Assembly (NCBI GenBank): GCA_963977525.1
Contig: CAXBPC010000021.1
Coordinates: 1 to 64,000 of the forward strand
Source: Ancylomarina sp963977525
GTDB lineage: Bacteria > Bacteroidota > Bacteroidia > Bacteroidales > Marinifilaceae
DNA: 64,000 nt
Direction: 5' to 3'
Position numbers and translations under genes: made by a program. Below the pieces are notes generated by a model, which saw nothing but the letters and a program-made list of their open reading frames with translations, was not told the DNA's origin and searched no databases. Below, one piece after another: positions 44,677 to 53,885 of the stretch (its first letter is position 1; every line of letters starts with the position of its first letter).

Positions 44677-44724
44677 GTTTCTGCAAAAGCCATTTGCCAC
44701 AAGAGCTTATCTTTCTTTAAAACA

Positions 44725-45642
44725 ATGCCGTCAATGAAACTCAAAGTCTACCTTTTACTTCTCATTAGCTTCGCTTTTGTCACAAGTTCTGCAGCACAAG
44801 ATTTATTTAAGAAACAACAGATCTCTTTGCTCGAACAATGGGATCTTGCCGATACAATCAGAAATCAGTCAGGCTTGTTTAAGATAAAGCAATACAAGCC
44901 GGTTTATATCTTATTGGGTAACTATACCGACGACATCAATCAACAACCTCAAAGTGATAACCCCAATAATTCGGTACCCGATAACATGCCGCTTAATCAG
45001 GTTGAAGTTAAATTTCGAATCAGTTTTAAAACGAAGATTTTTAATGATTTAATGGGATCGAAATTGGGTGGTGATATTTGGATGGGCTATACGCAAACAT
45101 CCAGATGGCAAGTGTACAACCCAAATTTATCTCGTCCATTTCGCGAGACGAACTACGAGCCCGAAATCATGTATATCATGCCGACGCCCTATCAAATATT
45201 TGGACTGAAAGGCCTTTATGCAGGTATTGGATTAAATCATCAGAGTAACGGGCGTTCCGATCCCATGTCTCGCAGTTGGAATAGAATCGTTGCACAAATA
45301 GCCTGGGAGAGCAAAAACCTAAGCATTGTATTAAAACCCTGGTTGCGCATAAAAGAACCTGCTGATAAGGATAATAATCCGGGTATAGAAAACTACCTGG
45401 GGCGAGGAGAGTTAATGGCTGCCTATGGTAAAGGGCGGCACGACGTTAGTTTGATAGCCAGACATTCGATGCGTTTGGGTGAGAATAATAGGGGAAGCTT
45501 TCAAATTGATTATGCCTTACAGGTATGGGATAATTTGAAAATCAATGCTCAATTGTTTCACGGTTATGGTGAGAGTCTGATTGACTATAACCACAAGCAA
45601 ACAACTATAGGTATAGGTCTTTCTCTTACTCAGTGGAGATAG
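44725..45642 (+). CDS. pldA: outer-membrane phospholipase A
   Basis: A 305-aa barrel enzyme with a signal peptide (MKLKVYLLLLISFAFVTSSAA). The catalytic His-Ser pair is in GLNHQSNGRSDPMSRSWNRI near residues 170-190, the hallmark of OMPLA. Alternating hydrophobic strands and a C-terminal SLTQWR close the barrel. It hydrolyses phospholipids that reach the outer leaflet. ATG at 44725 or 44734 are both possible starts. Confidence 0.92.
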   Translation: MPSMKLKVYLLLLISFAFVTSSAAQDLFKKQQISLLEQWDLADTIRNQSGLFKIKQYKPVYILLGNYTDDINQQPQSDNPNNSVPDNMPLNQVEVKFRISFKTKIFNDLMGSKLGGDIWMGYTQTSRWQVYNPNLSRPFRETNYEPEIMYIMPTPYQIFGLKGLYAGIGLNHQSNGRSDPMSRSWNRIVAQIAWESKNLSIVLKPWLRIKEPADKDNNPGIENYLGRGELMAAYGKGRHDVSLIARHSMRLGENNRGSFQIDYALQVWDNLKINAQLFHGYGESLIDYNHKQTTIGIGLSLTQWR

Positions 45643-45711
45643 AACTCATTCTAAAATTGCCACACATACGGCTTTTGTTGTTAAACAAATTGTTTAAACT
45701 AGGATATTAAG

Positions 45712-45745
45712 AAAGGCAGCTAATCCTAGATTGGCAGCCTTTTTT
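45712..45745 (+). terminator. repeat-family terminator hairpin 2
   Basis: AAAGGCAGCTAATC pairs with GATTGGCAGCCTTT-type sequence, followed by a T-run; downstream of pldA and facing the small gene at 45762. Confidence 0.8.
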
Positions 45746-45761
45746 GTTTCTATTAGGTGAA

Positions 45762-45956
45762 TTACTTATTCGCCTCTTTATTAAATATCTCTTCGTATTC
45801 CTTAAAACGATGTTCCCTTATCGGTCTTGTCGTAGGATCGGTGCTAAAGTGCAATAGCAGACAAGGGCTTATGCCTCTGTATTCATCCAAATACTCATAA
45901 GACTCCAACTCTTTATTCTTAATGCGTTGCTTTATTTTATTGTGATAGGGATACAT
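45762..45956 (-). CDS. small conserved-looking hypothetical protein
   Basis: A 64-aa soluble protein, MYPYHNKIKQRIKNKELESY start, SPCLLLHFSTDPTTRPIREHR centre and a Glu/Lys-rich end. The coding frame has normal codon use and a terminator on its 3' side, and the sequence resembles a short protein seen in other Bacteroidota, so it is kept. No function is known to me. Confidence 0.55.
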   Translation of the reverse strand: MYPYHNKIKQRIKNKELESYEYLDEYRGISPCLLLHFSTDPTTRPIREHRFKEYEEIFNKEANK

Positions 45957-46153
45957 ATGAGCTTATTATTGAGAAATTTTCTTTCGATAGCTCAATTTAA
46001 GAATAATCCAGAAAATGAGAGACTAAACAGCCTATTTACTTTTGCTCTTTTTCTTGTGAATTTATTATAGTTTCGATATTGTACAGTTCTCAGTACTATA
46101 AAGACTACATTACTAGGCTACCTTTATTTTAAGCGTAGTTTTATTCTATAAGG

Positions 46154-46747
46154 ATGCAGAAAGCATACGAAGATATTGTCAGTAGTTTTATTGACAATAA
46201 GGTTGGCTTAAGTCAAAGATTTTTAAGTGATGCTTTGGCCACACAGCTTAGAGATAATCTGAAATCTTTAAACTCCAGTAAACAACTTGAAGAGGCAGGT
46301 ATCGGAAATCTTACCAAACTCACCACCGATTTATCGAACAGAGGGGATAAGATTTATTGGTTAGATCGGAGTCATAATGATGAATTTGAAAATCAGTTTC
46401 TCGATCAGATGGATCAGTTTGTAAGCTATTTGAATGGAAGCTGCTATACAGGAATTACAGGTTATGAGTTTCATTACGCTTTGTACGAAAAGGGGACATT
46501 CTACAAAAGGCATCTCGATCAATTTCATGATAATAAGAGTAGAGCCTTTACCATGATCATGTATTTAAATGTGGATTGGAAGGAAGAAGATGGTGGGAGT
46601 TTATGCATTTTTCATAAGGATTATAAGCAAATTGTAAATCCTCAAAACGGTTCTTGTGTTTTCTTTAAAAGCTCAGATCTAGAACATGAAGTTTTAACCT
46701 GTAATCAGCAACGAATGAGTATTACAGGCTGGCTTAAAACAGACTAG
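46154..46747 (+). CDS. 2-oxoglutarate/Fe(II) oxygenase, prolyl-4-hydroxylase like
   Basis: A 197-aa double-stranded beta-helix dioxygenase. The iron ligands are HLD in YKRHLDQFHDN near residue 120 and the His of LEHEVLTC near 180, with the 2OG-binding Arg in RMSITGWLKTD. The motif YLNVDWKEEDGGSLCIF is typical of SM-20/PKHD-like hydroxylases. The target, probably a protein residue, is unknown. Confidence 0.88.
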   Translation: MQKAYEDIVSSFIDNKVGLSQRFLSDALATQLRDNLKSLNSSKQLEEAGIGNLTKLTTDLSNRGDKIYWLDRSHNDEFENQFLDQMDQFVSYLNGSCYTGITGYEFHYALYEKGTFYKRHLDQFHDNKSRAFTMIMYLNVDWKEEDGGSLCIFHKDYKQIVNPQNGSCVFFKSSDLEHEVLTCNQQRMSITGWLKTD

Positions 46748-46773
46748 TTCACTTTCGTGATGACATAAAAAAG

Positions 46774-46804
46774 AAAGGCTGCTAATCTGAGATTGGCAGC
46801 CTTT
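46774..46804 (+). terminator. repeat-family terminator hairpin 3
   Basis: AAAGGCTGCTAATC pairs with GATTGGCAGCCTTT around a short loop between the convergent oxygenase and S15 genes. Confidence 0.8.
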
Positions 46805-46809
46805 ACTTT

Positions 46810-48672
46810 TTACTTAGTAGCTTCTTTAAATGCTTCTGATCCCCCAACTATTGGAAGAGATATGCTTGTGGCATCTAAATCAATGCTTAATTCTGTTCCC
46901 GGTTCAGGCCAAAGCGTAAATTCACGATCACTTGAAAATATAAGCAATCCAATTTGTTGTCCTTTACGAATGATCTGATCATCGGGTTGAAGATCGAATT
47001 CTAACTCATAAAACTTACCAGGCTTTAAAGCTTTACTCTTGCGCAATGACTTATGATTTTGTGGATCTGCCCAACCTCGAGTAATAATATTATCAGTGAT
47101 TTTCACTCGGCGTCCTTCGTTCCATGGTAAAGAAACCAACCATACCGACAGATTGGCTGCTGGCTTACTAGAAGCAAGCTTAATTTTAATTCGAGCTATA
47201 CCCGAGATATGAACATCTTTAGTAAGCTCAGGGCTAACATAGATTAAACGATGTTCGGTCATTTCTGCCTGTGCTAAGGCATTACCCGAAAATGAATAAT
47301 TATCGACCAAAGTTTCAGTGCCTTGCTTGCTGCTAGGTTCTGAGCTTAAACCGCCTCTTAGAGGGCTGCCAAGTGTTAGGTATAAGTTAACTGCTGATGC
47401 CTCAGGATTAGGATATTCTTTATAAGCAGTAGGCTGATCCATCTTGTCATTCTCACGAACAATCCATGCACGAGCATCGTTCTCAACACCATTTTCTACG
47501 CCATGTAAATAGTGTGTAAACCATCTGTTCATCATTTTCATTGGCGGTGGTCCACCATGTCCTCTTTGATGATAGAATATTTGTGAAGGAATACCTTTCT
47601 CTTTTGCAGCTTTGTATATTCTATAGCTATGCTCAGGCATTACGTTCCAATCATTAAAACCGTGAGACATTAGTAAAGCGGCCTTCATTGGTTCCATCTG
47701 GTTGAGATAATCTCGTCCTGCCCAAAAGTCGTTGTAATCACCTGTTATACGATCCATGCCATTAGTCATTTCGGTATCTCTAACTCGAGCATTATTAGTA
47801 GCACGTTTCGCTTCATCACCTGAGTGAATCACATTGTACAAAACATCAATATCTTCTCCTAAGTAACCTCCAGGACTTCTAACTAAGCCATTCGATCTGT
47901 AATAGTGATAATAGGATGTGTTTGGCGCAATAGGTATAATAGCTTCTAAGCCATCAACACCAGTTGTTGCAGCAGCAAGAGGGAGCGTTCCGTTATACGA
48001 TGTGCCTGTCATTCCAACTTTGCCTGTAGACCAAAATGCTTCTACGGTCTCATTACCATCAGGTGTTGTGTACCCTTTTACGCGTCCACATAACCAGTCG
48101 ATAACTGCCTTTGGAGCCAAAGATTCATTTTTCCCACCTACTGTTGGTGAACCCTGCGATAAACCTGTACCTGGCGATGAAGAATGCACAACAATATAGC
48201 CTCTTGGAACCCAAGTTTTAATATGTGAATTTGAGATGATTGGTCGTTTACCTGTGCGTGTAACTTCAGGATGAACGTGTTTAGGAGGCGTAGCACCTAA
48301 TTCATGTCTCACATCCCACATAAACTCTTTCCCATTTGGGGCAGTTCCTGCAAAATACGGACTTGATATATATACAATCGGAAGTTTAAGGCCTTCTGTA
48401 TCGGTTTGAAACGGTCTAGTTACATCTACGTGCACTCGATCCATTTTGCCATCCAAGTCGGAGTCGAAATCTGTTTGAACCCATAAATCATGTCTCAGCC
48501 ATTTATCTGGCGTGTTAAAAGCCTCAATAATCTGCGCTTCTCCGTCTTTAAAAAGAGGTGTTGCTTTGCTGGTATTCTCTGATTCTGCAGACTGACCCAT
48601 AACAAGCGGCATATGTGCTGCGAGTATGGCAATAAGTACAAAAATGTGTTTAAGCGGATGACGTTTTTTCAT
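46810..48672 (-). CDS. exported Xaa-Pro dipeptidyl-peptidase, S15 family
   Basis: A 620-aa protein with a signal peptide (about residues 1-26). The alpha/beta hydrolase core carries the nucleophile in GMTGTSYNGTLP near residue 223, the catalytic Asp near GFNDWNVMPEH, and the His in HQRGHGG. The C-terminal 230 residues form the X-Pro dipeptidyl-peptidase beta domain (LVSLPWNEGRRVKITD, HKSLRKSKALKPGKFYELEF). It releases X-Pro dipeptides from peptides in the periplasm or outside. Single gene. Confidence 0.92.
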   Translation of the reverse strand: MKKRHPLKHIFVLIAILAAHMPLVMGQSAESENTSKATPLFKDGEAQIIEAFNTPDKWLRHDLWVQTDFDSDLDGKMDRVHVDVTRPFQTDTEGLKLPIVYISSPYFAGTAPNGKEFMWDVRHELGATPPKHVHPEVTRTGKRPIISNSHIKTWVPRGYIVVHSSSPGTGLSQGSPTVGGKNESLAPKAVIDWLCGRVKGYTTPDGNETVEAFWSTGKVGMTGTSYNGTLPLAAATTGVDGLEAIIPIAPNTSYYHYYRSNGLVRSPGGYLGEDIDVLYNVIHSGDEAKRATNNARVRDTEMTNGMDRITGDYNDFWAGRDYLNQMEPMKAALLMSHGFNDWNVMPEHSYRIYKAAKEKGIPSQIFYHQRGHGGPPPMKMMNRWFTHYLHGVENGVENDARAWIVRENDKMDQPTAYKEYPNPEASAVNLYLTLGSPLRGGLSSEPSSKQGTETLVDNYSFSGNALAQAEMTEHRLIYVSPELTKDVHISGIARIKIKLASSKPAANLSVWLVSLPWNEGRRVKITDNIITRGWADPQNHKSLRKSKALKPGKFYELEFDLQPDDQIIRKGQQIGLLIFSSDREFTLWPEPGTELSIDLDATSISLPIVGGSEAFKEATK

Positions 48673-48824
48673 ATTCCTATAAGATTTAATGTAAGTGTTG
48701 AGTTGTTAGTTTATTCCTGATACGTGTTTTGTATGACTATCGTATTTATCGGCACAACAGCTTAAATCTAAGTATAATTTACAAATTACTAAAGCTATAA
48801 TCTGCTATATGAGTCCTTAAAAAA

Positions 48825-48854
48825 AAAGCTGCTAATCTTGGATTGGCAGCCTTT
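48825..48854 (-). terminator. repeat-family terminator hairpin 4
   Basis: AAAGCTGCTAATC and GATTGGCAGCCTT pair with one mismatch. On the - strand it follows the DUF3307 gene and continues into a long T-run (48820-48827 read as T). Confidence 0.8.
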
Positions 48855-48872
48855 GTATCTTGAGGAATTTAT

Positions 48873-48922
48873 TTATCGGTTAATTTACCGATAAGTGTAC
48901 TTTATTAGTTAATTCACCGATA
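48873..48922. promoter_or_regulatory. downstream operator-like sites of the DUF3307/SatD pair
   Basis: TTATCGGT-TAATTT-ACCGATAA at 48873-48894 is a perfect 8-bp inverted repeat. TTAGTTAATTCACCGATA at 48905-48922 is a half-site overlapping the end of the DUF3307 gene. The same half-site is found twice upstream of the pair (50322-50372). Confidence 0.6.
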
Positions 48923-49628
48923 TCAATGAAATGAGTATACCTAATATTGTTGCGATACCAAAACTCAACATTGTTCCTACCAAAACGTATTCGTTTTTTT
49001 TATTGTCTCTAAATCTTAATATTGATTTAGCTGCAATTATAAGACCAACAGCACTATACTGTCCTACAAGAATTAGGGCAAGGACCAAAAAACGTTCCAT
49101 TATACCTATCAGCTTACCTGCATTGGGTAAATCCTTATTTTCGTCATTATTGTTAGTAACTGTAGGGGTTTCAATCTCGAGTGATGCAAAAATATTTTTA
49201 ATTAGGATGTTTGCAGGTTTGGCACAAAAGATGAATCCTGCAGTCATTGCTAGATATTTAAAGGGGATTTCATAAATAAAATCGAGACTATTATTGTAGT
49301 AATAGAGTATCGATATTAAAACCATCACAAGTAAGTGAACAATTTGATCTGCGAAAAAATAGAAACTATCCTTTTTGTTTGTTTTAACCTGAAGGAAGCT
49401 TTTCAGCACATCTGTAAAAAGGTGAATGATACTTAATAAGATTGCTGATTTCAGAAAACCATAATCAAAAGATAGAGTATATGAGAAAACGAAGATTACA
49501 AGTGCATGCCATAAATGATACCAAGTAAAAGCAGCTTTTTTCTTTTTAATAGTCCAGTTGTGAGGCTGAAAAATGAAATCACCCAATAAATGAGCTATGA
49601 ACTGTAACAGTAGAAGTTTGTATAGCAT
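48909..49628 (-). CDS. DUF3307 membrane protein
   Basis: A 239-aa membrane protein of about six segments. The N-terminal LLLQFIAHLLGDFIFQPHNWTIKKKK and the histidine-rich HLWHALVIF and IIHLFTDVLKSF segments fit DUF3307. A second hydrophobic half (FLVLALILVGQYSAVGLIIAAKSI) follows. Function is unknown. Its start codon overlaps the stop codon of the HTH protein upstream by one base (ATG/TAA), so the two are translationally coupled. Confidence 0.85.
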   Translation of the reverse strand: MLYKLLLLQFIAHLLGDFIFQPHNWTIKKKKAAFTWYHLWHALVIFVFSYTLSFDYGFLKSAILLSIIHLFTDVLKSFLQVKTNKKDSFYFFADQIVHLLVMVLISILYYYNNSLDFIYEIPFKYLAMTAGFIFCAKPANILIKNIFASLEIETPTVTNNNDENKDLPNAGKLIGIMERFLVLALILVGQYSAVGLIIAAKSILRFRDNKKNEYVLVGTMLSFGIATILGILISLISVN

Positions 49629-50311
49629 TAGTCAATGTTATTTTCAAAATATTTAACTGATTTATCTATAGAACCCCAGCCTGCAGCAGTAGTATGCTGA
49701 CTGATTGTAGATTGGTTTTTATTTAGCTTTTTACTTATTTCATTTTCACTAAGTCCTAGAAGTCTAAGGTAAATGACTTGACATTGTTTTGCAGAACAAC
49801 GTGAAATAATTGTATCAAGTAGGGAGAATATAGTGTCAAATTGATCGTAAACAGATTTATTTTCACTACAAAAATACATGGTGTTTTTGATAACGATTTT
49901 TTGCTTGTTAGAAGTGCTGTAATCTTTTATAGCTCTTCCCGATAGATAAATTGCTTCTCCGTCAATAATTCCTTTTTCTGGATCAATTGTACTTATAGAT
50001 GCAACCGCTACGGCTAGCCTAATAGCATGTTCCTTAAAATACTTTACGCCCTTAGTATTGGACTTATCTTGCAACTCAATCGACTTGATATATGTTTTTA
50101 GTAGTAAAGCTATTCTTAGTGCATTTTTGCTTTGTTCTATTGCACATTCAATATAATCCCCTTGAATAATCCTCCCAAAGAATTTATCTTTCTTGTACTT
50201 CTCGCTTAGTAGAACCAGTAGATTTTTAATCTCATTCTCGATATTCCTTTTATCAATACTACTTAAAGATGTATAAGAAATGATGTCTGCAGAAATTGTT
50301 GCTCCGTTCAT
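49628..50311 (-). CDS. SatD-like protein with C-terminal sigma-70-r4-like HTH
   Basis: A 227-aa soluble protein. Residues 1-165 resemble SatD (TISADIISYTSLS start, GRIIQGDYIECAIE, LAVAVASIS, GEAIYLSGRAI), a fold related to nucleotidyl cyclases. Residues 175-215 form a helix-turn-helix (IYLRLLGLSENEISKKLNKNQSTISQH) like sigma factor region 4. In many Bacteroidota and Firmicutes SatD pairs with DUF3307, as here. The palindromes on both sides of the pair are candidate binding sites, which would make it an autoregulator (inference). Confidence 0.82.
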   Translation of the reverse strand: MNGATISADIISYTSLSSIDKRNIENEIKNLLVLLSEKYKKDKFFGRIIQGDYIECAIEQSKNALRIALLLKTYIKSIELQDKSNTKGVKYFKEHAIRLAVAVASISTIDPEKGIIDGEAIYLSGRAIKDYSTSNKQKIVIKNTMYFCSENKSVYDQFDTIFSLLDTIISRCSAKQCQVIYLRLLGLSENEISKKLNKNQSTISQHTTAAGWGSIDKSVKYFENNID

Positions 50312-50321
50312 ATTATTTGAA

Positions 50322-50372
50322 TTTATCGGTAAATATACTAATAAATACCATTTATCGGTATATTTACCAATA
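50322..50372. promoter_or_regulatory. upstream operator-like sites of the SatD/DUF3307 pair
   Basis: TTTATCGGTAAATATAC at 50322-50338 and TTTATCGGTATATTTACC at 50351-50368 are two copies of the TATCGGT half-site. The second forms a near-palindrome. They end 11 bp before the SatD-like start. Confidence 0.6.
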
Positions 50373-50428
50373 GAAACTGTTTAGACTTAATGATCTTTTG
50401 CTTAGTGATCAGTCATTTAACCAATTCA

Positions 50429-51850
50429 CTAGGAGTATTCAACAGGTGTAACCTCTTTCAATCCGGCATTTTCTCTTGATGCTATCTCGCTTGTATCGAA
50501 TAGGAATTTCTCAGGATTATAGGAGCATAGCTGATGTTTTTTCACCTCCTCTAAATGGCTGTCATCTATAAATTGTTTGAGGTTGCCGTTGTACGATTTC
50601 TCTTCCTTGTTGGCGAATAGGTTGATTGAGAAATCAGTCCCGAATAAGATTTTATCAGCCAAGTGAGCTTGACCTTCCTTATTGATATCCGCATTTAATT
50701 CTTTATAATAGTCTCCACCTTCGTTGCATGAAATATCGGTGTAGACATAATCGTACTGATAGCTGAGTTCGATTATCTCCCTTCGCCACTCGTCCGATGG
50801 TTTGTCGTTTTCGTTCTTTAGGTTACCAAAGTGAGCAAAGCAGATTTTGAGATTGGGGTAATTGCTTAATACCTCAGACCATCCCTTGGTAGGATTGGTG
50901 TATTCTCTGGCTTTATCTTGTGTAAGTACAGAAAAGCCACCGCCGCTACAATGCGTCATAATCGGAATCCTTTTCTGCTCACACATTCTATATAGGTAGT
51001 TTACCTTTTCAAGTTCTTCGTCAGTCTCGCTAGGCCAAGGGTTGAAACCAAGAGGCGGATAAACCTTAATGCCAGCAAAAAAGTAAGTGAAATCTTCACT
51101 CTCCTTATCAAGATTATTCTTGAACTGCCCAAGCTTATTCTTTAATCTCTCCTTACGCGAGTCGGCTGTGTCATTTTCGTAGCCCGAGAAATACTTATCC
51201 AATAGGTCTTTCAATTTCTCGAGTGAGTAGTTTGCTGTATTGAGTCCCATAAAAGGGTATATCTCGAAAAGCTTATCCTGTGCCTGATCATCCTTCACCA
51301 GTTGCATTTTATTCTTCTCATTCTTAATTAGGGAATGTGAATAGTAAATACGAATGGCATTCAGCACATCTTCAACTTGTTTTCTAATGGGTTTTTGTGG
51401 AGTTTCGTCGTAAAATACATCCTTATGGTAGCTTATGTTTTTCTTTCCAAAGTCCATTAACAGTGGGCAGACTACCATTTTATCGTAGACCTCATTGCCA
51501 AGCTTAAGTTTGTTGTCGGCATCGACTAGGGCTTCTTTGTTTTTAAGGAAATAGTCGAGAATAAGAAACTGGTATTCTATTGGGTTCTCAAAAATTGCTA
51601 GGGTATTGGTTAAGCGAGGAAGAAAACCATTGATTAGCTCGTCTTCAATTTTTTGCTCAATTGTTTTTCTAATGCGGGTAGGGAATAGCCACTTAAAGGA
51701 GTAACCTAGACTTTCGTACCAGCTTAAAGATTTGAAAATGGCATCGGTAATGCTCTTTTTATCGATGAGGCCATCTCGTTTGATAAAAGCCAACAAGTTT
51801 GGATGGCTTAAATCGAAGGCATGCATGTGTATGTCGTAAAATTTTTTCAT
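50429..51850 (-). CDS. amidohydrolase-family metal-dependent hydrolase
   Basis: A 473-aa TIM-barrel hydrolase of the amidohydrolase-2 (COG2159) type. HMH in YDIHMHAFD at residues 8-10 starts the metal site, THCSGGGFS near 300 and CFAHFGN near 345 add histidines, and GTDFSIN near 408 has the last Asp. It has no signal peptide. The long 50-250 region is larger than in simple members. The substrate is unknown; similar enzymes act on cyclic or carboxylated metabolites. Confidence 0.85.
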   Translation of the reverse strand: MKKFYDIHMHAFDLSHPNLLAFIKRDGLIDKKSITDAIFKSLSWYESLGYSFKWLFPTRIRKTIEQKIEDELINGFLPRLTNTLAIFENPIEYQFLILDYFLKNKEALVDADNKLKLGNEVYDKMVVCPLLMDFGKKNISYHKDVFYDETPQKPIRKQVEDVLNAIRIYYSHSLIKNEKNKMQLVKDDQAQDKLFEIYPFMGLNTANYSLEKLKDLLDKYFSGYENDTADSRKERLKNKLGQFKNNLDKESEDFTYFFAGIKVYPPLGFNPWPSETDEELEKVNYLYRMCEQKRIPIMTHCSGGGFSVLTQDKAREYTNPTKGWSEVLSNYPNLKICFAHFGNLKNENDKPSDEWRREIIELSYQYDYVYTDISCNEGGDYYKELNADINKEGQAHLADKILFGTDFSINLFANKEEKSYNGNLKQFIDDSHLEEVKKHQLCSYNPEKFLFDTSEIASRENAGLKEVTPVEYS

Positions 51851-51986
51851 AATCGAAACTAGATATTTTAGTACGTTTCCTACTTCTGTAATCGAACTAG
51901 AAATTCAAAATTTGAATTTAACATTTTTAGATTGATTATAATAAAATAATGCGATATAATTATGATAGGAGAGAAAAGGATATAAG

Positions 51987-52017
51987 AAAGGCTGTCAATT
52001 TGTGATTGGCAGCCTTT
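51987..52017 (+). terminator. repeat-family hairpin 5
   Basis: AAAGGCTGTCAATT and GATTGGCAGCCTTT pair, with the same TATAAG upstream bases as the other copies. It lies between the RelA-type gene and the amidohydrolase, upstream of the latter; as a leftward terminator it would end the RelA transcript. Confidence 0.7.
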
Positions 52018-52167
52018 ACTATTTTATTGTTATTACGAGGAGGCACGACGAAGTAATTTCATCCTAATTGATCTGTTCTCCCCAAACCTAATTGCAATCT
52101 CATGATGTTTAGCATATTCCCTGCCTTACTTAGACAAAATATTGGGCGCTTGTACTTTTATTTAGCT

Positions 52168-53181
52168 TCATTTTTCCTTTTTCTTTTTCGAAGAACTTCG
52201 CTTTGCCTTTAACTCAATTGTTGGCAGTTCTTTTGACAAATCTGGGAATTCTATTTTTGATAAGTCTGAAATCTTATCCATTGACAAATCAGGTAGTTTA
52301 AATTCAAAATTACTTATGTCGAGTGAAGGAAGTTTCAAAATCTCATTAAGTTCCGATTCCAATTGCAAAGCGACTTTTGGCTTTAGCTCTAATTCCTTTA
52401 TCCTGGTCTTTAAGTCTTCAATAATTGAAATCTTCTTTTTCACAGCTTTTTTAAATTCTATTTCTCGTTTATCAAGTTCCCTTTTCAAGTATTTAACATA
52501 CGAACCCATTTCATCAGCATTTCCTGATAACCGATTAAACATTTCCAGAAATTGACTTAGCAATTTGTTGTCTCTGTCGTATGGATATCTGATCTTGTGA
52601 TCTATCTCACTCCAACCTTCTTCAAATATCGTGCGTACCTGAACTTCAGTAATGTATGTTGTTTTATTGTGATTGGCTTCTACCAGGTAGTGTACCGAGC
52701 GATACCCAAATGGATGTTCTTTTACTACGCAGCCATATTTTTTAAAAACTTCAATATGCTCTCGAGAATCGCCACTTCTGTAATATGCAACAGGTTCTTC
52801 CTTTAAATTCCATGCCTTAGTGATGAAATTATGAATATGTACCCAGTCTTCCTTAAATAAATGAAGTGCTCTCAATCCAATCAAATCGGTTATTTCTAAC
52901 CTGTAATTATTAATGTCAATTATACGATCAGGTTCTTCAATTCTCTTGCGAATTATTTTTTCGATGAGATGCCTTGGGTTTTTTATTCTAAATCGTACGG
53001 AATGAATGGTTTTAACATTATGGAAAACTTCAATTAAGTGATTTGCCGAGGTAGTGAGTTCTTGTTTGAAGACATCATAATCGTCCATTATTTTAAGGAG
53101 TTTACTCCAATCTAAACCTGTTGAATTAAAGTTTTTTCGGGAGATATTATAATGGGCTAAAAAATCTTTTAATTCTTCCAT
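52168..53181 (-). CDS. stand-alone RelA/SpoT-domain protein
   Basis: A 337-aa protein with a (p)ppGpp-synthetase domain at residues about 40-230. It has IRKR, ITDLIGLRALHLFKEDW (substrate Asp/Arg), FGYRSVHYLVE, and EVQVRTIFEEGWSEIDHKIRY. A coiled coil (residues 230-280) and a C-terminal tail with Asp-Leu-Ser repeats (LPDLSMDKISDLSKIEFPDLSK) and a Lys-rich end follow. There is no hydrolase or TGS domain, so it is a small-alarmone-synthetase-like protein with an unusual tail. No antitoxin gene is adjacent. Monocistronic. Confidence 0.85.
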   Translation of the reverse strand: MEELKDFLAHYNISRKNFNSTGLDWSKLLKIMDDYDVFKQELTTSANHLIEVFHNVKTIHSVRFRIKNPRHLIEKIIRKRIEEPDRIIDINNYRLEITDLIGLRALHLFKEDWVHIHNFITKAWNLKEEPVAYYRSGDSREHIEVFKKYGCVVKEHPFGYRSVHYLVEANHNKTTYITEVQVRTIFEEGWSEIDHKIRYPYDRDNKLLSQFLEMFNRLSGNADEMGSYVKYLKRELDKREIEFKKAVKKKISIIEDLKTRIKELELKPKVALQLESELNEILKLPSLDISNFEFKLPDLSMDKISDLSKIEFPDLSKELPTIELKAKRSSSKKKKEK

Positions 53182-53399
53182 TCTGCTAAATGTTAATTTT
53201 TCTTGGTGTAAGGCTTAAGATCTCTTTAAGTAAAGCTTTCGAATAAGTCTACCTACGAGTCGACCTCTGTGACTTGTATTTTGTTTACTCAAGTTAATGC
53301 TTTTGAATAAATCATCATAAAATAGTTTTATGTCATAATCGCTTCAGAAGCAATTTTGAATTTCGTTAACGCATTAATTAGGAGAGTGGGTGGTATAAG

Positions 53400-53431
53400 A
53401 AAGGCTACCAATAAGTAATTGGCAGCCTTTT
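53400..53431 (-). terminator. repeat-family terminator hairpin 6
   Basis: AAAGGCTACCAATA and AATTGGCAGCCTTT pair, with an A-run and T-run on the sides. It sits downstream of the PspC-like mini gene on the - strand. Confidence 0.75.
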
Positions 53432-53469
53432 GTTTGTATTGTAGAATTAAGGATTTTGACTTAGGAAAG

Positions 53470-53619
53470 TTATTTTGATAACATTTTTACTACCCACAAT
53501 ATGAGGTACAATCCTAATCCGGCTCCAAAAAATAGTACTGACACAACAAAAGCAATTCTGATATGCAATACATTCCAACCTAATTTACCGCTAAGCCATT
53601 CCGAAACGCCTAAAATCAT
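53470..53619 (-). CDS. 49-aa PspC-domain mini protein
   Basis: ATG at 53619, TAA at 53470-53472. The protein starts MILGVSEWLSGKLGWN, then has HIRIAFVVSVLF and GAGLGLYLILWVV, which is the PspC domain pattern (cytosolic amphipathic start, one membrane hairpin). PspC proteins sit in the inner membrane and help respond to envelope stress; this one is a bare domain of the kind common in Bacteroidota. It stands alone with a terminator hairpin downstream. Short length lowers certainty, but the domain match is clear. Confidence 0.8.
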   Translation of the reverse strand: MILGVSEWLSGKLGWNVLHIRIAFVVSVLFFGAGLGLYLILWVVKMLSK

Positions 53620-53744
53620 AATTTCAAATTTTTAGATTTATACTATTACTTAAAAATACGAAATATTTTCTTGACCTACTTAAGAGATTGTTGGAGTAGA
53701 TATATTTACCACCTAGGGGTAAATTTTAATGATTAGATTTCCTT

Positions 53745-53770
53745 CGCTACCGCACGATTCCATCGTGTGC
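53745..53770 (+). repeat. REP-A palindrome
   Basis: CGCTACCGCACGATTCCATC then GTGTGC. Confidence 0.8.
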
Positions 53771-53854
53771 TTACTACAAGCAATTACTGCACGATTAGCT
53801 TTTCTGAGCTCACTTCGTTTGGGTTGTTATTGTATGGTTCACTTACATCATCCT

Positions 53855-53880
53855 CGCTACCGCACGATTTCATCGTGTGG
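53855..53880 (+). repeat. REP-A palindrome
   Basis: CGCTACCGCACGATTTCATC then GTGTGG, directly next to the 3' end of the RAYT-A remnant. Confidence 0.85.
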
Positions 53881-53885
53881 TTATA

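Noticed and set aside
52168..53181. toxSAS toxin of a toxin-antitoxin pair
   Set aside because: No small antitoxin gene overlaps or adjoins it; nearest neighbours are over 200 bp away and unrelated.
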